Below the pieces are notes generated by a model that saw only the letters and a list, made by a program, of their open reading frames with translations, was not told the DNA's origin and made no database searches. The translations under genes were made by a program, and so were the position numbers. 64,000 nucleotides of DNA from AC-56 sp963798705 (GTDB lineage: Bacteria > Actinomycetota > Thermoleophilia > Solirubrobacterales > 70-9): contig CAWCTW010000005.1 in the NCBI GenBank assembly GCA_963798705.1, positions 620,001 through 684,000 on the forward strand, given 5' to 3'. This document shows, piece by piece, positions 17,743-25,978 of this stretch; the stretch's first letter is position 1, and every line of letters starts with the position of its first letter.

Positions 17743-18020
17743 GCCTCCGACCTCGCCGTCGCGGGCAGCTCGAGGACAGCGCGGGCGCGGCGCTCGATCG
17801 CGATGCGCCTGCGCGGCACGCGCCGGCGCACCGAGAGGGGCTCCATGTCGCGATCCAGGAAGACGAGGTCGAGCGCGAAGCGCATCCCGAACGTGTGGAC
17901 GCTGCCGCAGCGTGGGATGAGGAGCCCGGGACCGGCCGCCTCGCGGTCGAGGAGCGCCAGCCCGAGGAGCCTCGCCCTGCGGGTGATCGCCATCGGGACC
18001 CGGCGTCCGCGAATCGTCAC
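17739..18020 (-). CDS. DUF192 small protein
   Basis: DUF192 proteins are small and of unknown biochemical function; actinobacterial copies are often next to Tad genes, as here. Recognisable family features are the early RARLLGLALL stretch, the invariant-like CGSVHTFGMRFALDLVFLD segment (the HTF/M motif) and a basic middle. I chose the GTG at 18020 because a GGAAG lies 9 bases upstream. A longer reading up to 18245 adds a Gly/Arg-rich leader that looks non-coding, and an ATG at 17993 is also possible. It is coupled to the response regulator. Confidence 0.7.
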   Translation of the reverse strand: MTIRGRRVPMAITRRARLLGLALLDREAAGPGLLIPRCGSVHTFGMRFALDLVFLDRDMEPLSVRRRVPRRRIAIERRARAVLELPATARSEA

Positions 18021-18312
18021 CGTCGGCAGCTTCCGGAACCGCCGGGCCGAGCCTGCTGTGACCGTTCGACGCACGCCCCCTTCAACCCCGCCCTGGCCGC
18101 CGGTGCCCCGTCTACCTCGGCGACCCGACCCTCGTCCCGACCGCGGCGCGATCTCGAATACGCGCCGGGTAGCGGGACTCCACCCCGGCGGCCGCTGCAA
18201 ACGAGCGTTCAGGCAACGTGACTGGCGCCCAAGGCCGGCCCGCATCGTGAAAGATTCGACCGGTCCGGGCGGCCGCGGGCATGGGTCAGATCGGGGCCGG
18301 GAAACGAAGGCT

Positions 18313-18777
18313 GTGGAGAAGGCAACTCGCAGAGGGAACTACGACTCGGGCTCCGACTACGTCTTGGAGTACGGCGAGCTGAGGTTCTCGTTCAACGAAG
18401 ACGATTTCTCGCAACGGGTCGAGCAGGCCGCGGTGAAGCTCGACTTCGTCGATCAGGGGCTCGAGGGCGATGAGCTCGTCGACCTCCTCGAGCTCGCCGT
18501 CAACGGCGAGATCCGCGAGCCGACCTCATCGCTCGGCGAGCACATCAACGAGCACTGGACCGAGCTCGTCGGGCCTGCGAGCCGCAGCCTCATCCACTGG
18601 ATCAGGCGCCTCGTGTTCCGCGGAGCATGGCTCGACCAGCGGGTCAAGGAGGGTGAGCTGGACATCGTCTTCGATCCCGAGACCCAGAGCTTCGGGTACG
18701 TGCAGCCCGAGCGCGACTCCGAGCCGATCGAGCTCTCGCGCGAGCCCTCCTGGGCCCGCCTCGCATATCGGCGCTAG
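18313..18777 (+). CDS. Acidic soluble protein of unknown function
   Basis: A 154-residue hydrophilic protein rich in Glu and Asp with no membrane segment. Recognisable stretches are LEYGELRFSFNEDDFS, LVDLLELAVNGEI and HWIRRLVFRG. I do not recognise the family. The GTG at 18313 is chosen because it begins the stretch with protein-like composition; the frame stays open far upstream but that part looks like an antisense shadow of the regulator. The 292-bp gap between this gene and the DUF192 gene is divergent and probably holds both promoters, though I see no clear hexamers. Confidence 0.55.
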   Translation: MEKATRRGNYDSGSDYVLEYGELRFSFNEDDFSQRVEQAAVKLDFVDQGLEGDELVDLLELAVNGEIREPTSSLGEHINEHWTELVGPASRSLIHWIRRLVFRGAWLDQRVKEGELDIVFDPETQSFGYVQPERDSEPIELSREPSWARLAYRR

Positions 18778-18789
18778 ACCGCCTCGGCC

Positions 18790-20058
18790 CTAAAGGGTCT
18801 TCAGCAGCTCGGCGTTCGACTCCGAGCCCTCGATGCGCTCGCGAAGCAGCTTTGCGGCCTCGGCCGGATCCAGGTCGGCCAGCAGCGAGCGCAGGCGGCG
18901 GATCGCCGCCAGCTCGCCGGCGTCGCGAAGCTCGTCCTCGTTCGAGACCCGGCACTCTCCGGCGCGAAGGGCCGGGAACACGCCGGTCGAGGCGAGCTCC
19001 GGGTCCAGCGCGATCAACGAGCTCTCGGTCGTCACGACGGCGCGCTCGGCCGCCGCGTCGTCCTCCGCTCCGGCGACCACCGTCGCCACCACTGTGAGGG
19101 ACCCAGCCTCCTCCTCGGCCAGCTCGCGGCCCGAGCCGAACAAGGCCTTGACCTCGGCGACATCGGTCGCGCCGCCTCGCGCCGCGGCACCCGACGCGAC
19201 GGCAAGCCGTGAAAGCGAGTCGACGATCAGGACCGCGTCGGTTCCCGCCTCGGCGAGCCGCCGCGCTCGCTCCAGCGCCAGCTCGGCGGCCCGAATCTGA
19301 TCCTCCGGGGGCAGGTCGGCCGTGGCGCTGACGACCTCGGTCCCGGGCAGCGCCTCCCGCCACGCCGTCGCCTCCTCGGGGCGCTCGTCGATCAGGAGCA
19401 CGATCGTCTCGAGGTCATCCTGCCCGGCGAACGCGCTCGCGACAGAGCGCAGGAGCGTCGTCCGCCCGGAGCGCGGAGCGGCCATCACCAGCACCCGCTG
19501 CCCCAGGGCAAGCGGCGTCAGGAGGTCGACGGCGCGTATCAACACGTCGCTCGTCCCGCCGACGTCGAGGCGCCGCCTGGCCAGGACCGGAGTCAGGCTC
19601 TCGAACGCCGGGCGCTCCCCGGTCGGCGGCCGTGCGCCGTTCACCTTGTCGACGTGGACGAGGGCGCGATGGCGCTCGCCGCGACGTGGTGCGCGCGTGG
19701 GACCTGTAACCCGGTCGCCGGAGCGCAGCTCGCACCGGCGGATCTGGGACGCGGAGACGTAGACGTCGTCCGCCTCTGCCTCCAGCCCGCCGAATCTCAG
19801 GAACCCGTACCGCTGCGGCGTCACCTCGAGCACGCCGGTGACGTCCTCGGTGTCGGCCTCCTCCAGCCGCTCGCGCTCGCGCTCGGGCGGGGCGCCCTCA
19901 TCGGCCGGCTCCGAGGGTGGAGCGGCCACCTCGCCGCCGCGCTCCTGGATCTCCGTGACCAGCCGGTCGCGGCGAAGCAGGCGGTATCTCGGGATCCCGA
20001 GCTCCCCCGCCCGCGCATGCAGGTCCGCGAGGTGCAGCTCTTCGAGCTTCTCCGCCAT
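18790..20058 (-). CDS. Rho-like protein with altered ATPase residues
   Basis: A 422-residue relative of transcription termination factor Rho, with an N-terminal Rho_N-like helix domain (1-45), an acidic linker, a cold-shock-like RNA-binding domain (about 72-145, TGVLEVTPQRYGFLR) and a RecA-like ATPase (about 160-410). Conserved elements include LIDERPEEAT and Walker B VLIVDSLSRLA. Several catalytic positions differ. Walker A reads AAPRSGRT (193-200), with Arg in place of the essential Lys. The RVFPAID arginine-finger element reads TGVFPAL. The R-loop GTGNMEL is missing. It is either a diverged main Rho or a second paralogue with changed function. Confidence 0.8.
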   Translation of the reverse strand: MAEKLEELHLADLHARAGELGIPRYRLLRRDRLVTEIQERGGEVAAPPSEPADEGAPPERERERLEEADTEDVTGVLEVTPQRYGFLRFGGLEAEADDVYVSASQIRRCELRSGDRVTGPTRAPRRGERHRALVHVDKVNGARPPTGERPAFESLTPVLARRRLDVGGTSDVLIRAVDLLTPLALGQRVLVMAAPRSGRTTLLRSVASAFAGQDDLETIVLLIDERPEEATAWREALPGTEVVSATADLPPEDQIRAAELALERARRLAEAGTDAVLIVDSLSRLAVASGAAARGGATDVAEVKALFGSGRELAEEEAGSLTVVATVVAGAEDDAAAERAVVTTESSLIALDPELASTGVFPALRAGECRVSNEDELRDAGELAAIRRLRSLLADLDPAEAAKLLRERIEGSESNAELLKTL

Positions 20059-20088
20059 GGCGGCGGCAGGATATTCGGAACACCCTGA

Positions 20089-20108
20089 CCGGGGGAGGTC
20101 GCCCCCGG
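20089..20108 (-). terminator. Hairpin between glpD and the Rho-like gene
   Basis: A perfect 7-bp stem (CCGGGGG, 6-base loop, CCCCCGG) lies in the 83-bp gap between the glpD stop and the Rho-like start. It could end glpD transcription or be part of the leader of the Rho-like gene. There is no T-run. Confidence 0.4.
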
Positions 20109-20141
20109 ACGCGACCAGGATGAAGAGCCTCGAGGCGCCGG

Positions 20142-21860
20142 TCAGGCTGCTGGCCGCGCCGGATCGATCCCCTCGGCGAGCGCCACGTCAACCCACGCCT
20201 CGGCCTCGCGGCGCTTGCGCCGCCCACTCCAACCCAGCTCGTCCCCCATGACCTCGGCCACCTGCATCACCGACTGCGCCGTTCGCAGCGCCGGCGCGGC
20301 CACCAGACCGAGCCGGGTCCTTCGCAACATCACGTCGGCGACCGATCGGGCCTGCTCGAGCCGGGCGGCGATGGCCGCCTCGGCCATGAGGTCGGGTTGT
20401 CCCGGGACGATCGGGCGCGCGAGCTTCGGTCGCTCGGCGGCGAGCGCGAGGACGCGGCGCGCGGCGTGCCCGTACCGAAAGGCGAGCAGGTCTCGCCAAC
20501 CATCCGGGAGGTCTGCTGCCGGCACACCCTCCGGGGGCACCAGATCCTCGTCATCGGCCGGCATGCCCAGTGGAATCTCCGCCGTCTGGCAGCGCGCATC
20601 GCGGCCCTCCCGCTCGACCATCCGGTCCACCACCTGCTTGGCCATGCGCCGCCAGGTCGTGAGCTTTCCCCCGGTGATCGTCAGCAGGCCGGAGGACGTC
20701 TCGTACAGCTCCGCCCGGCGCGAGATGTCCACGGACTTCCTCGGGTCACCGGTCGAGATCAGTGGCCGGACCCCGGCGTAGGAGCCGGTCAGGTCGCCGA
20801 TGTCGATGTCGGTGCCGAAGAACGAGTTGGTCGCCTCCAGCAGATACTCGATGTCCTCGGGGGCGGGCTGGACATGCGCCAGATCGCCCTCGTAGTCGCT
20901 GTCGGTGGTGCCGACGAGCGCCCGCCCGTACCAGGGGAGCGCGAAGATCGTGCGGTCCTCGCCGGCGGGCACGATGCAGGCGGCCCGCTCGAGCGGAAGC
21001 AGATCCTGCGAGATCGTGACGTGCGTGCCGCGGCTCGGGGCGATCCGCGGCACCTCCTCCTCGGCCAGGATCTCCTCGGGGCGGATCCGGTCCGCCCACA
21101 CTCCGGTGGCGTTCACAACGTTGGCGGCCCGCACCTCAAACCGCTCCCCGCTCTCGGCGTCGGTGCAGACGACGCCGGCGGCGATCACACCATCGGAGCG
21201 GAGCTCGGTGACCTCGACGCCGTTTGCGAACACCGCGCCGAATCGCTCCGCCTCGCCGAGCACGGTGAGCACCAGGCGGGAGTCGTCCGTCTGGCAGTCG
21301 TAGAAGAGGTAGGCGTCCTTGGGATCGCGATCGGCGAGAGCCGGGATCAGCTCGGCCGCCTCCGAGGCCGGAATCGTGCGGTGCCGGTCGGGCGCCCAAT
21401 CCTCCTCGGCCACCATTTCGGCCGTCTCGCGGCCGCGGAACCGCTCCCGTGCCTGGCGGTCGCGCCGGCCCTGGCCGATCCGCGTCGTCGCCATGACGTC
21501 GTACATGTTGAGCCCGATCCCGATCCGCCGGCTGCGACGATCCTCGCCGAGCGTGGGCACCAGAAACGGCGTGGGGTACACCTGGTGCGGCGCCAGCTGC
21601 ACCAGCAGCTGGCGCTCCAAGAGCGCCTCGCGGACCAAGCCGAGATCGAAGTTCTGGAGGTATCGGAGGCCGCCGTGGACCATCTTCGAGGAACGGCTCG
21701 ACGTGCCAACCGCGTAGTCGTCGCGCTCCACGAGCGCCACGGAGTAGCCGCGCGAGGCGGCGTCCAGCGCGACGCCGGCACCGGTGATCCCGCCGCCGAT
21801 GACGACAACGTCGAAGCTCTCGCTTCTCAGCGCCTCGAGGGCGTTCTTGCGGGAGAGCAT
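20142..21860 (-). CDS. glpD: Aerobic glycerol-3-phosphate dehydrogenase
   Basis: Membrane-associated FAD enzyme oxidising sn-glycerol 3-phosphate to dihydroxyacetone phosphate and passing electrons to quinone. The 572 residues match GlpD. The FAD motif VVVIGGGITGAGVALDAASRG is at about 18-38, followed by GTSSRSSKMVHGGLRYLQ. Further motifs are GTHVTIS, the substrate region FALPWYGRALVGTTDSDYEG, and SYAGVRPL then TITGGKLTTWR. No glpK or glpF is nearby. It starts 33 bp after the nitroreductase on the same strand, so some read-through from the B12 operon is possible. Confidence 0.94.
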   Translation of the reverse strand: MLSRKNALEALRSESFDVVVIGGGITGAGVALDAASRGYSVALVERDDYAVGTSSRSSKMVHGGLRYLQNFDLGLVREALLERQLLVQLAPHQVYPTPFLVPTLGEDRRSRRIGIGLNMYDVMATTRIGQGRRDRQARERFRGRETAEMVAEEDWAPDRHRTIPASEAAELIPALADRDPKDAYLFYDCQTDDSRLVLTVLGEAERFGAVFANGVEVTELRSDGVIAAGVVCTDAESGERFEVRAANVVNATGVWADRIRPEEILAEEEVPRIAPSRGTHVTISQDLLPLERAACIVPAGEDRTIFALPWYGRALVGTTDSDYEGDLAHVQPAPEDIEYLLEATNSFFGTDIDIGDLTGSYAGVRPLISTGDPRKSVDISRRAELYETSSGLLTITGGKLTTWRRMAKQVVDRMVEREGRDARCQTAEIPLGMPADDEDLVPPEGVPAADLPDGWRDLLAFRYGHAARRVLALAAERPKLARPIVPGQPDLMAEAAIAARLEQARSVADVMLRRTRLGLVAAPALRTAQSVMQVAEVMGDELGWSGRRKRREAEAWVDVALAEGIDPARPAA

Positions 21861-21893
21861 GCGGGGGTCGGGTCTGGACTCATCTGGAGGGGA

Positions 21894-22403
21894 TCAATCG
21901 AGATACGTGACGACCTCGCCGACGGTGGCGCGGTCGGGAGGCTGCTTGTCCTGGACCGGCCGGCCCAGGTGGATCAGGCTGACGAACCGTTCGTTGTCCT
22001 CGAGGCCGACGGCGTCGCGGCCCGCCGCCGTTCTCATCACTTCCGGCGTGCGCCAGTAGCCGGCCAGCCCTCGCCCGTGCGCGGCCAGCAGGACGATGTA
22101 CGCGGCACAGGCGGTCGCGTGGAGGTCCTCCTCGTTGCGCACGTCGTCGCCGGAGCTCACGCACGAGCAGACGACGAGGGTGGGCGCGCGGTCGAGCTTG
22201 GGCGCGGCCTCGGGACCCGCGGCCTCCTTCAGGCGCTCGAGCGCCAGTGGCCCGATCACCCGGAAGCGCCAGGGGTTTGTCAGGTTGTGGTTGGGCGCCC
22301 ACCGGGCAAGCTCGAACAGCTCGTCCAGGATCGCCGGCTCGACTGGATCGGGCCTGAACGCCTTGTGGGTGCGCCGGGTGCGGATCGCGGTCTCGACGTC
22401 CAT
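21894..22403 (-). CDS. Nitroreductase-family FMN oxidoreductase (YdjA-like)
   Basis: A 169-residue nitroreductase-fold protein that should bind FMN and use NAD(P)H. The start IRTRRTHKAFRPDPVE and ELARWAPNHNLTNPWRF carry the FMN-phosphate contacts of the short YdjA-like subgroup. The C-terminal LIHLGRP is also typical. It begins 24 bp after the toroid/S-component gene on the same strand, so it may be the last gene of the riboswitch operon. Although BluB, which makes the lower ligand of B12, is in the same superfamily, the motifs here fit the generic subgroup. Confidence 0.82.
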   Translation of the reverse strand: MDVETAIRTRRTHKAFRPDPVEPAILDELFELARWAPNHNLTNPWRFRVIGPLALERLKEAAGPEAAPKLDRAPTLVVCSCVSSGDDVRNEEDLHATACAAYIVLLAAHGRGLAGYWRTPEVMRTAAGRDAVGLEDNERFVSLIHLGRPVQDKQPPDRATVGEVVTYLD

Positions 22404-22427
22404 GCGCCGACACGGTATCCCGCGTGG

Positions 22428-24335
22428 TCAGGGAAGGCGGCGGCGGTACCACAGGAAGCCGGCGACCAGGGCGGCGGCCAGCGCAGCCAGCCCTCCGGCC
22501 ACGTAGACGACCGTGGCGGAGCTCCTGTCCGTGGAGGGCGCCGCCGCGGGGTCGATGCCGGCGCTGAGGGGCACGGCGGCGGCGTGGCGATGGCGGGCCC
22601 CATCGCTCGCCGCCGTCGGCGGCGCCTTCGGCCCAGCCGACTCGCCACCGGTGGCTGCCCGCGTTCCCCGGCCCTTCCCGCCACCTGAGCCCGAGGCGGT
22701 CGAGGGAGATTGCCTGCCGGGCGCTCCCGTTTCCGGCTGTGAACCGACCACGGGCGACTCGAAGGTCGCGCCCGACCCGTCGCCGGGGGCGCTCGACGAC
22801 GAGCGGCGAGCCGGCTTGGGCACGGCGCGCAGGGGGAAGGCCTTGCGCCTGGCCGCGACGAGCACCTGCCCGGTGACCCAGACGGGCGTCTGGTCGCTCG
22901 ACTTCGAGTATGCGTAATGGCCATCGCCCCGCCGCCGCTTGGAGAGGTAGTCCAGCGGCGATCGGCCGTGCTCCCGGACCCGTGACGGGCCGACGCCGGC
23001 GGCCACCAGGCCCTGGATCGCCCAGGCCGTCGACTGGCTGTTGGTCGGCCCTCCACCCCCCAAGGCGAAGCCGCCATCGCGCCTCTGGGCGCGGCGCAGG
23101 TAGGTCGCGCCGCGGCGCATCACATGCCGGCTGGCGCCGGCGGCCGCCAACCCCTGCAGCGCGGCGCCGGTGCTGTCGGCGTCGCTCGGAGCGCTCGGCT
23201 GAAACCCCCAGCCGCCGTCCCGATTTTGGGCGTGTCGCAGCCACTTCCCGGAGCGGCGGACGGCGGACCGGGAGAACCCGGCCGATCGCAGCGCCAGGAT
23301 GCCGAAGGCGGTGAGGTTGACCTGGCCGTCGAAGGAGCCCGTGCGCGTCCTCCGGCGGCGAAGCTCGCCCGTGAGGTCCCGACCCGCGAAGTGCCGCGAG
23401 TCGACGGCCGCGCCCTCGAGGGCCAGGATCGTGCGCTCCAGGTCGCCGATCGACCGCACCCGCTTGGCCTCGTGGCGCAGGTAGTCGATGGGGGTCGACC
23501 CGCCGCTCCTCACTGCGAACGGGCTGCGCCCGCCGGCCTCCAGGCCGAGCATCGCCCAGCCGGTCATCGTGGCGCTGGACGAGGTGCCGGGCGATACCCC
23601 AAACCCGCCATCGGAGTTCTGCGCTCGCCCGAGCCATGCCACCGCCGATGATCCGCTCGCCTGAGCCGGCTGCGGGACGGCCATCCCGAGCACGGACACG
23701 AGCACGAGCAGCGGTGCCGCCCCCGCCGCCCGCCACCGGAACTCCAAGCGCTCGCGGTAGCGGGAGATCATTCGGACGAGCGCCGGCCCGGCCGCCAGAG
23801 CGAGGACCACGTTGCCTGCGGCGTGGGCCACGTTGAACGGCGCTCCCCGAGCGGAGACGGCCAGGTAGCGATCCAGCGACTGCTCGCCGCCGTAGCTCAC
23901 CATCACGGAGAGATCGAGCAGCGCGCCGTAGGCGAGCCCGGCGATGCCGCAAGCAAGCGCAAGGCCGAGCCGCCCCAGATGACCCCGGGTCACGACCCGG
24001 AGCGCGGCACCACCGATCCCGACCATGCCCCAGCCGGCCATCTCCCACGGCGTCCACGGTCCCTGGCCCAACCACAGGTTGGAGACCGCCGCGGCGAGCG
24101 CCCCAACCGCGAACCCCGGGGCCGCCCCAACCGCGAAGCCGGTGATGAGGACGACGTCGGTGGTCGCGACGACGTTTGGGATCGGCGTCAGGACGAGGCG
24201 GCCCGCCACGGCGAGCGCGGCCAGCGCGGCCACCAGCGCCACCAGCCGCGCCGGCGGGCGCGAGCGCTCGTACCAGGCGAACCCGCCCAGGAGCGCCATG
24301 GCGAGCAGGGCGTATGCGTATGCCTCCCAGCTCAT
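22428..24335 (-). CDS. ECF transporter S-component fused to an extracellular alpha/alpha-toroid domain
   Basis: A 635-residue fusion. Residues 1-190 hold about six membrane segments with the substrate-binding (S) component pattern of ECF importers (PNVVATTDVVLITGFAVG, SNLWLGQGPWTPWEMAGWG). A further membrane segment or signal-like stretch (205-226) leads to a prenyltransferase/squalene-cyclase-type repeat domain (about 232-500) with repeats such as AQNSDGGFG, AQNRDGGWGF and AQRRDGGFAL. A Ser/Gly/Pro-rich linker (505-605) follows, then a C-terminal membrane anchor (about 608-629) with a basic end. The toroid is thus displayed outside but tethered twice. Its ATG overlaps the ATPase stop by 4 bp. 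With the riboswitch, cobalamin or a cobamide is the likely substrate. Confidence 0.82.
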   Translation of the reverse strand: MSWEAYAYALLAMALLGGFAWYERSRPPARLVALVAALAALAVAGRLVLTPIPNVVATTDVVLITGFAVGAAPGFAVGALAAAVSNLWLGQGPWTPWEMAGWGMVGIGGAALRVVTRGHLGRLGLALACGIAGLAYGALLDLSVMVSYGGEQSLDRYLAVSARGAPFNVAHAAGNVVLALAAGPALVRMISRYRERLEFRWRAAGAAPLLVLVSVLGMAVPQPAQASGSSAVAWLGRAQNSDGGFGVSPGTSSSATMTGWAMLGLEAGGRSPFAVRSGGSTPIDYLRHEAKRVRSIGDLERTILALEGAAVDSRHFAGRDLTGELRRRRTRTGSFDGQVNLTAFGILALRSAGFSRSAVRRSGKWLRHAQNRDGGWGFQPSAPSDADSTGAALQGLAAAGASRHVMRRGATYLRRAQRRDGGFALGGGGPTNSQSTAWAIQGLVAAGVGPSRVREHGRSPLDYLSKRRRGDGHYAYSKSSDQTPVWVTGQVLVAARRKAFPLRAVPKPARRSSSSAPGDGSGATFESPVVGSQPETGAPGRQSPSTASGSGGGKGRGTRAATGGESAGPKAPPTAASDGARHRHAAAVPLSAGIDPAAAPSTDRSSATVVYVAGGLAALAAALVAGFLWYRRRLP

Positions 24336-25978
24336 CGCGTGCCCGTGATCACCCCGTCCCCGGAGTGGCGCAGACGCCGTCGCAGAAGCTCGGCCCCGCG
24401 CTCCGGCAGAATGGCCCCGCCGGCGCCCAGGATGCGCGCGACCTCGGTCGCGAAGTACCAGCCCCCCGACAGGACGTCGGCCACGGGACCGTCGGCGATC
24501 ACCTCGCCCGCCCCGAGGAGCACGACCCGATCCGCGAACGACGCCGCGAACTCCACGTCGTGCGTCGCGATCACGATGGCCGCTCCAGCCTCGGCGAGTC
24601 GTCCGGTCCACGCCCCGAGGTCGTCCTTGCGGGCACGATCGAGACCCCGTGTCGGCTCGTCGAGACAGACCAGCCCGGGAACGGCTTCGCCCTCCACCCG
24701 GCCGGCCATGACGATGGCCAGGGCGAGCCTCTGGCGCTCACCGCCCGAGAGGTCGCGCGGGTCCGCGTCGGTCGCCCAGTCGAGCCCGGTCGCCGCCAGC
24801 GCGGCGCCCCCGGCCTCCCCCGGGAGCTCGGCGCCCACGCGCTCCCGCACGAGCAGGTCGCCCGGGCTCTGCGGGCAAAGGGCGCAGCCCGCGGGGGCCG
24901 TCATCCTGCCGCGGACCGGATCGATGCCGCCGGCGGCCGCTCGAAGCAGCGTCGTCTTGCCCGCGCCGTTTCGCCCCATGAGGGCCACGCGCTCGCCACG
25001 GGCGATCGACAGATCGATCCCGCGCAGCACGTCGCGGAGGCCGCTGCCGTCGTCCAGCTCCACCCATGCGTTGCGTACGTCGAGGGCCGTCTCGCCACGG
25101 GTCCGATGGCCGGTGGGTTCCGGTCGTGGCGTGGGCTGGTCGGCGGACTCGAAGCCTCTATGGCGCAGCATTCGTCGCGCCTCCTTGACCCCGGAGGGCG
25201 GTGGGGCGACCCCGGCGAGCTCGAACAGCCTCGCCCCCGGAGTCGCGAGCGCCGGATCGCTGTCGAGGGCCCATCTCAAGAGCCCTCGCGGCGTGCCGTC
25301 GAATGCGATTCGCCCGCCCGCCATCGCGATCGCGCGATCGGCCGCCCCCAGGCAGCGCTCGAGCCGGTGCTCGGCGATGAGCACGGCCGTCCCCCACTCC
25401 TCGTTCAGCCGCCGCAGCAGCCCGATGAGCTCGTCGCCGGCGATCGGATCGAGCTGTGACGTGGGCTCGTCGAGCAGCACCAGGCGCGGGCGGCCAACCA
25501 GCGCCGCCGCGAGCGCGACCCGCTGCAGCTCACCGCCGGAAAGGGTGTCCACCGCGCGGTCGAGCAGGTGTGGCATCGCCAGCGCCAGCGCCACCTCCTC
25601 GATGGCGCGCGCCCGCGCGGCGGGTGGCTCCGATCGCATCTCGAGCGGCAGCTCCAACTCGGCCCGGACGGTCGTCGAGACCACCTGGGTCTCCGGGTCC
25701 TGCGCGACCAGTCCCACCGCCCGGCCGAGCTCGGCTGGTCCGTTGTGGCGGACGTCCATGCCCGCCACCTGCACCTCGCCGGCCACGTCACCGCCGTGGT
25801 AGTGGGGCACCAGGCCGCAGCAGGCACGAAGCAGGGTCGTCTTTCCGGATCCCGAGCGCCCGGCGAGCACGATCAGCTCACCCGGCTCGACGTCGAGCCC
25901 GACGTCCCGCAGGGAATCGGAGCGGGATTCCGGGTACCGGTAGGTGAGCCGTTCGATGCGGACAAGGGGATCAGCCAT
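24332..25978 (-). CDS. ECF transporter ATPase with two fused ABC domains (EcfA/CbiO-type)
   Basis: A 548-residue protein that combines the two ATPase subunits of an energy-coupling factor importer. Domain 1 has Walker A GRSGSGKTT (40-48), signature LSGGELQR (146-153) and Walker B LVLLDEPTSQLDP. Domain 2 has Walker A GRNGAGKTT (335-343), signature LSGGERQR (410-417) and LVCLDEPTRGLD. Both sites look catalytically complete. The Q-loop region of domain 1 (LVAQDPETQVVSTTV) is the form seen in EcfA/CbiO. It overlaps ecfT by 8 bp and the S-component gene by 4 bp. Confidence 0.93.
   Translation of the reverse strand: MADPLVRIERLTYRYPESRSDSLRDVGLDVEPGELIVLAGRSGSGKTTLLRACCGLVPHYHGGDVAGEVQVAGMDVRHNGPAELGRAVGLVAQDPETQVVSTTVRAELELPLEMRSEPPAARARAIEEVALALAMPHLLDRAVDTLSGGELQRVALAAALVGRPRLVLLDEPTSQLDPIAGDELIGLLRRLNEEWGTAVLIAEHRLERCLGAADRAIAMAGGRIAFDGTPRGLLRWALDSDPALATPGARLFELAGVAPPPSGVKEARRMLRHRGFESADQPTPRPEPTGHRTRGETALDVRNAWVELDDGSGLRDVLRGIDLSIARGERVALMGRNGAGKTTLLRAAAGGIDPVRGRMTAPAGCALCPQSPGDLLVRERVGAELPGEAGGAALAATGLDWATDADPRDLSGGERQRLALAIVMAGRVEGEAVPGLVCLDEPTRGLDRARKDDLGAWTGRLAEAGAAIVIATHDVEFAASFADRVVLLGAGEVIADGPVADVLSGGWYFATEVARILGAGGAILPERGAELLRRRLRHSGDGVITGTR

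Noticed and set aside
18021..18245. N-terminal extension of the DUF192 protein
   Set aside because: The added residues are Gly/Arg-rich without pattern, and a Shine-Dalgarno-like GGAAG precedes the GTG at 18020.
21894..22403. Nitroreductase at the end of the B12 operon as BluB (lower-ligand synthase)
   Set aside because: It is shorter than BluB, and its motifs (RRTHKAFRPDPV, APNHNLTNPWRF) fit the YdjA-like subgroup. The operon position alone is not enough.
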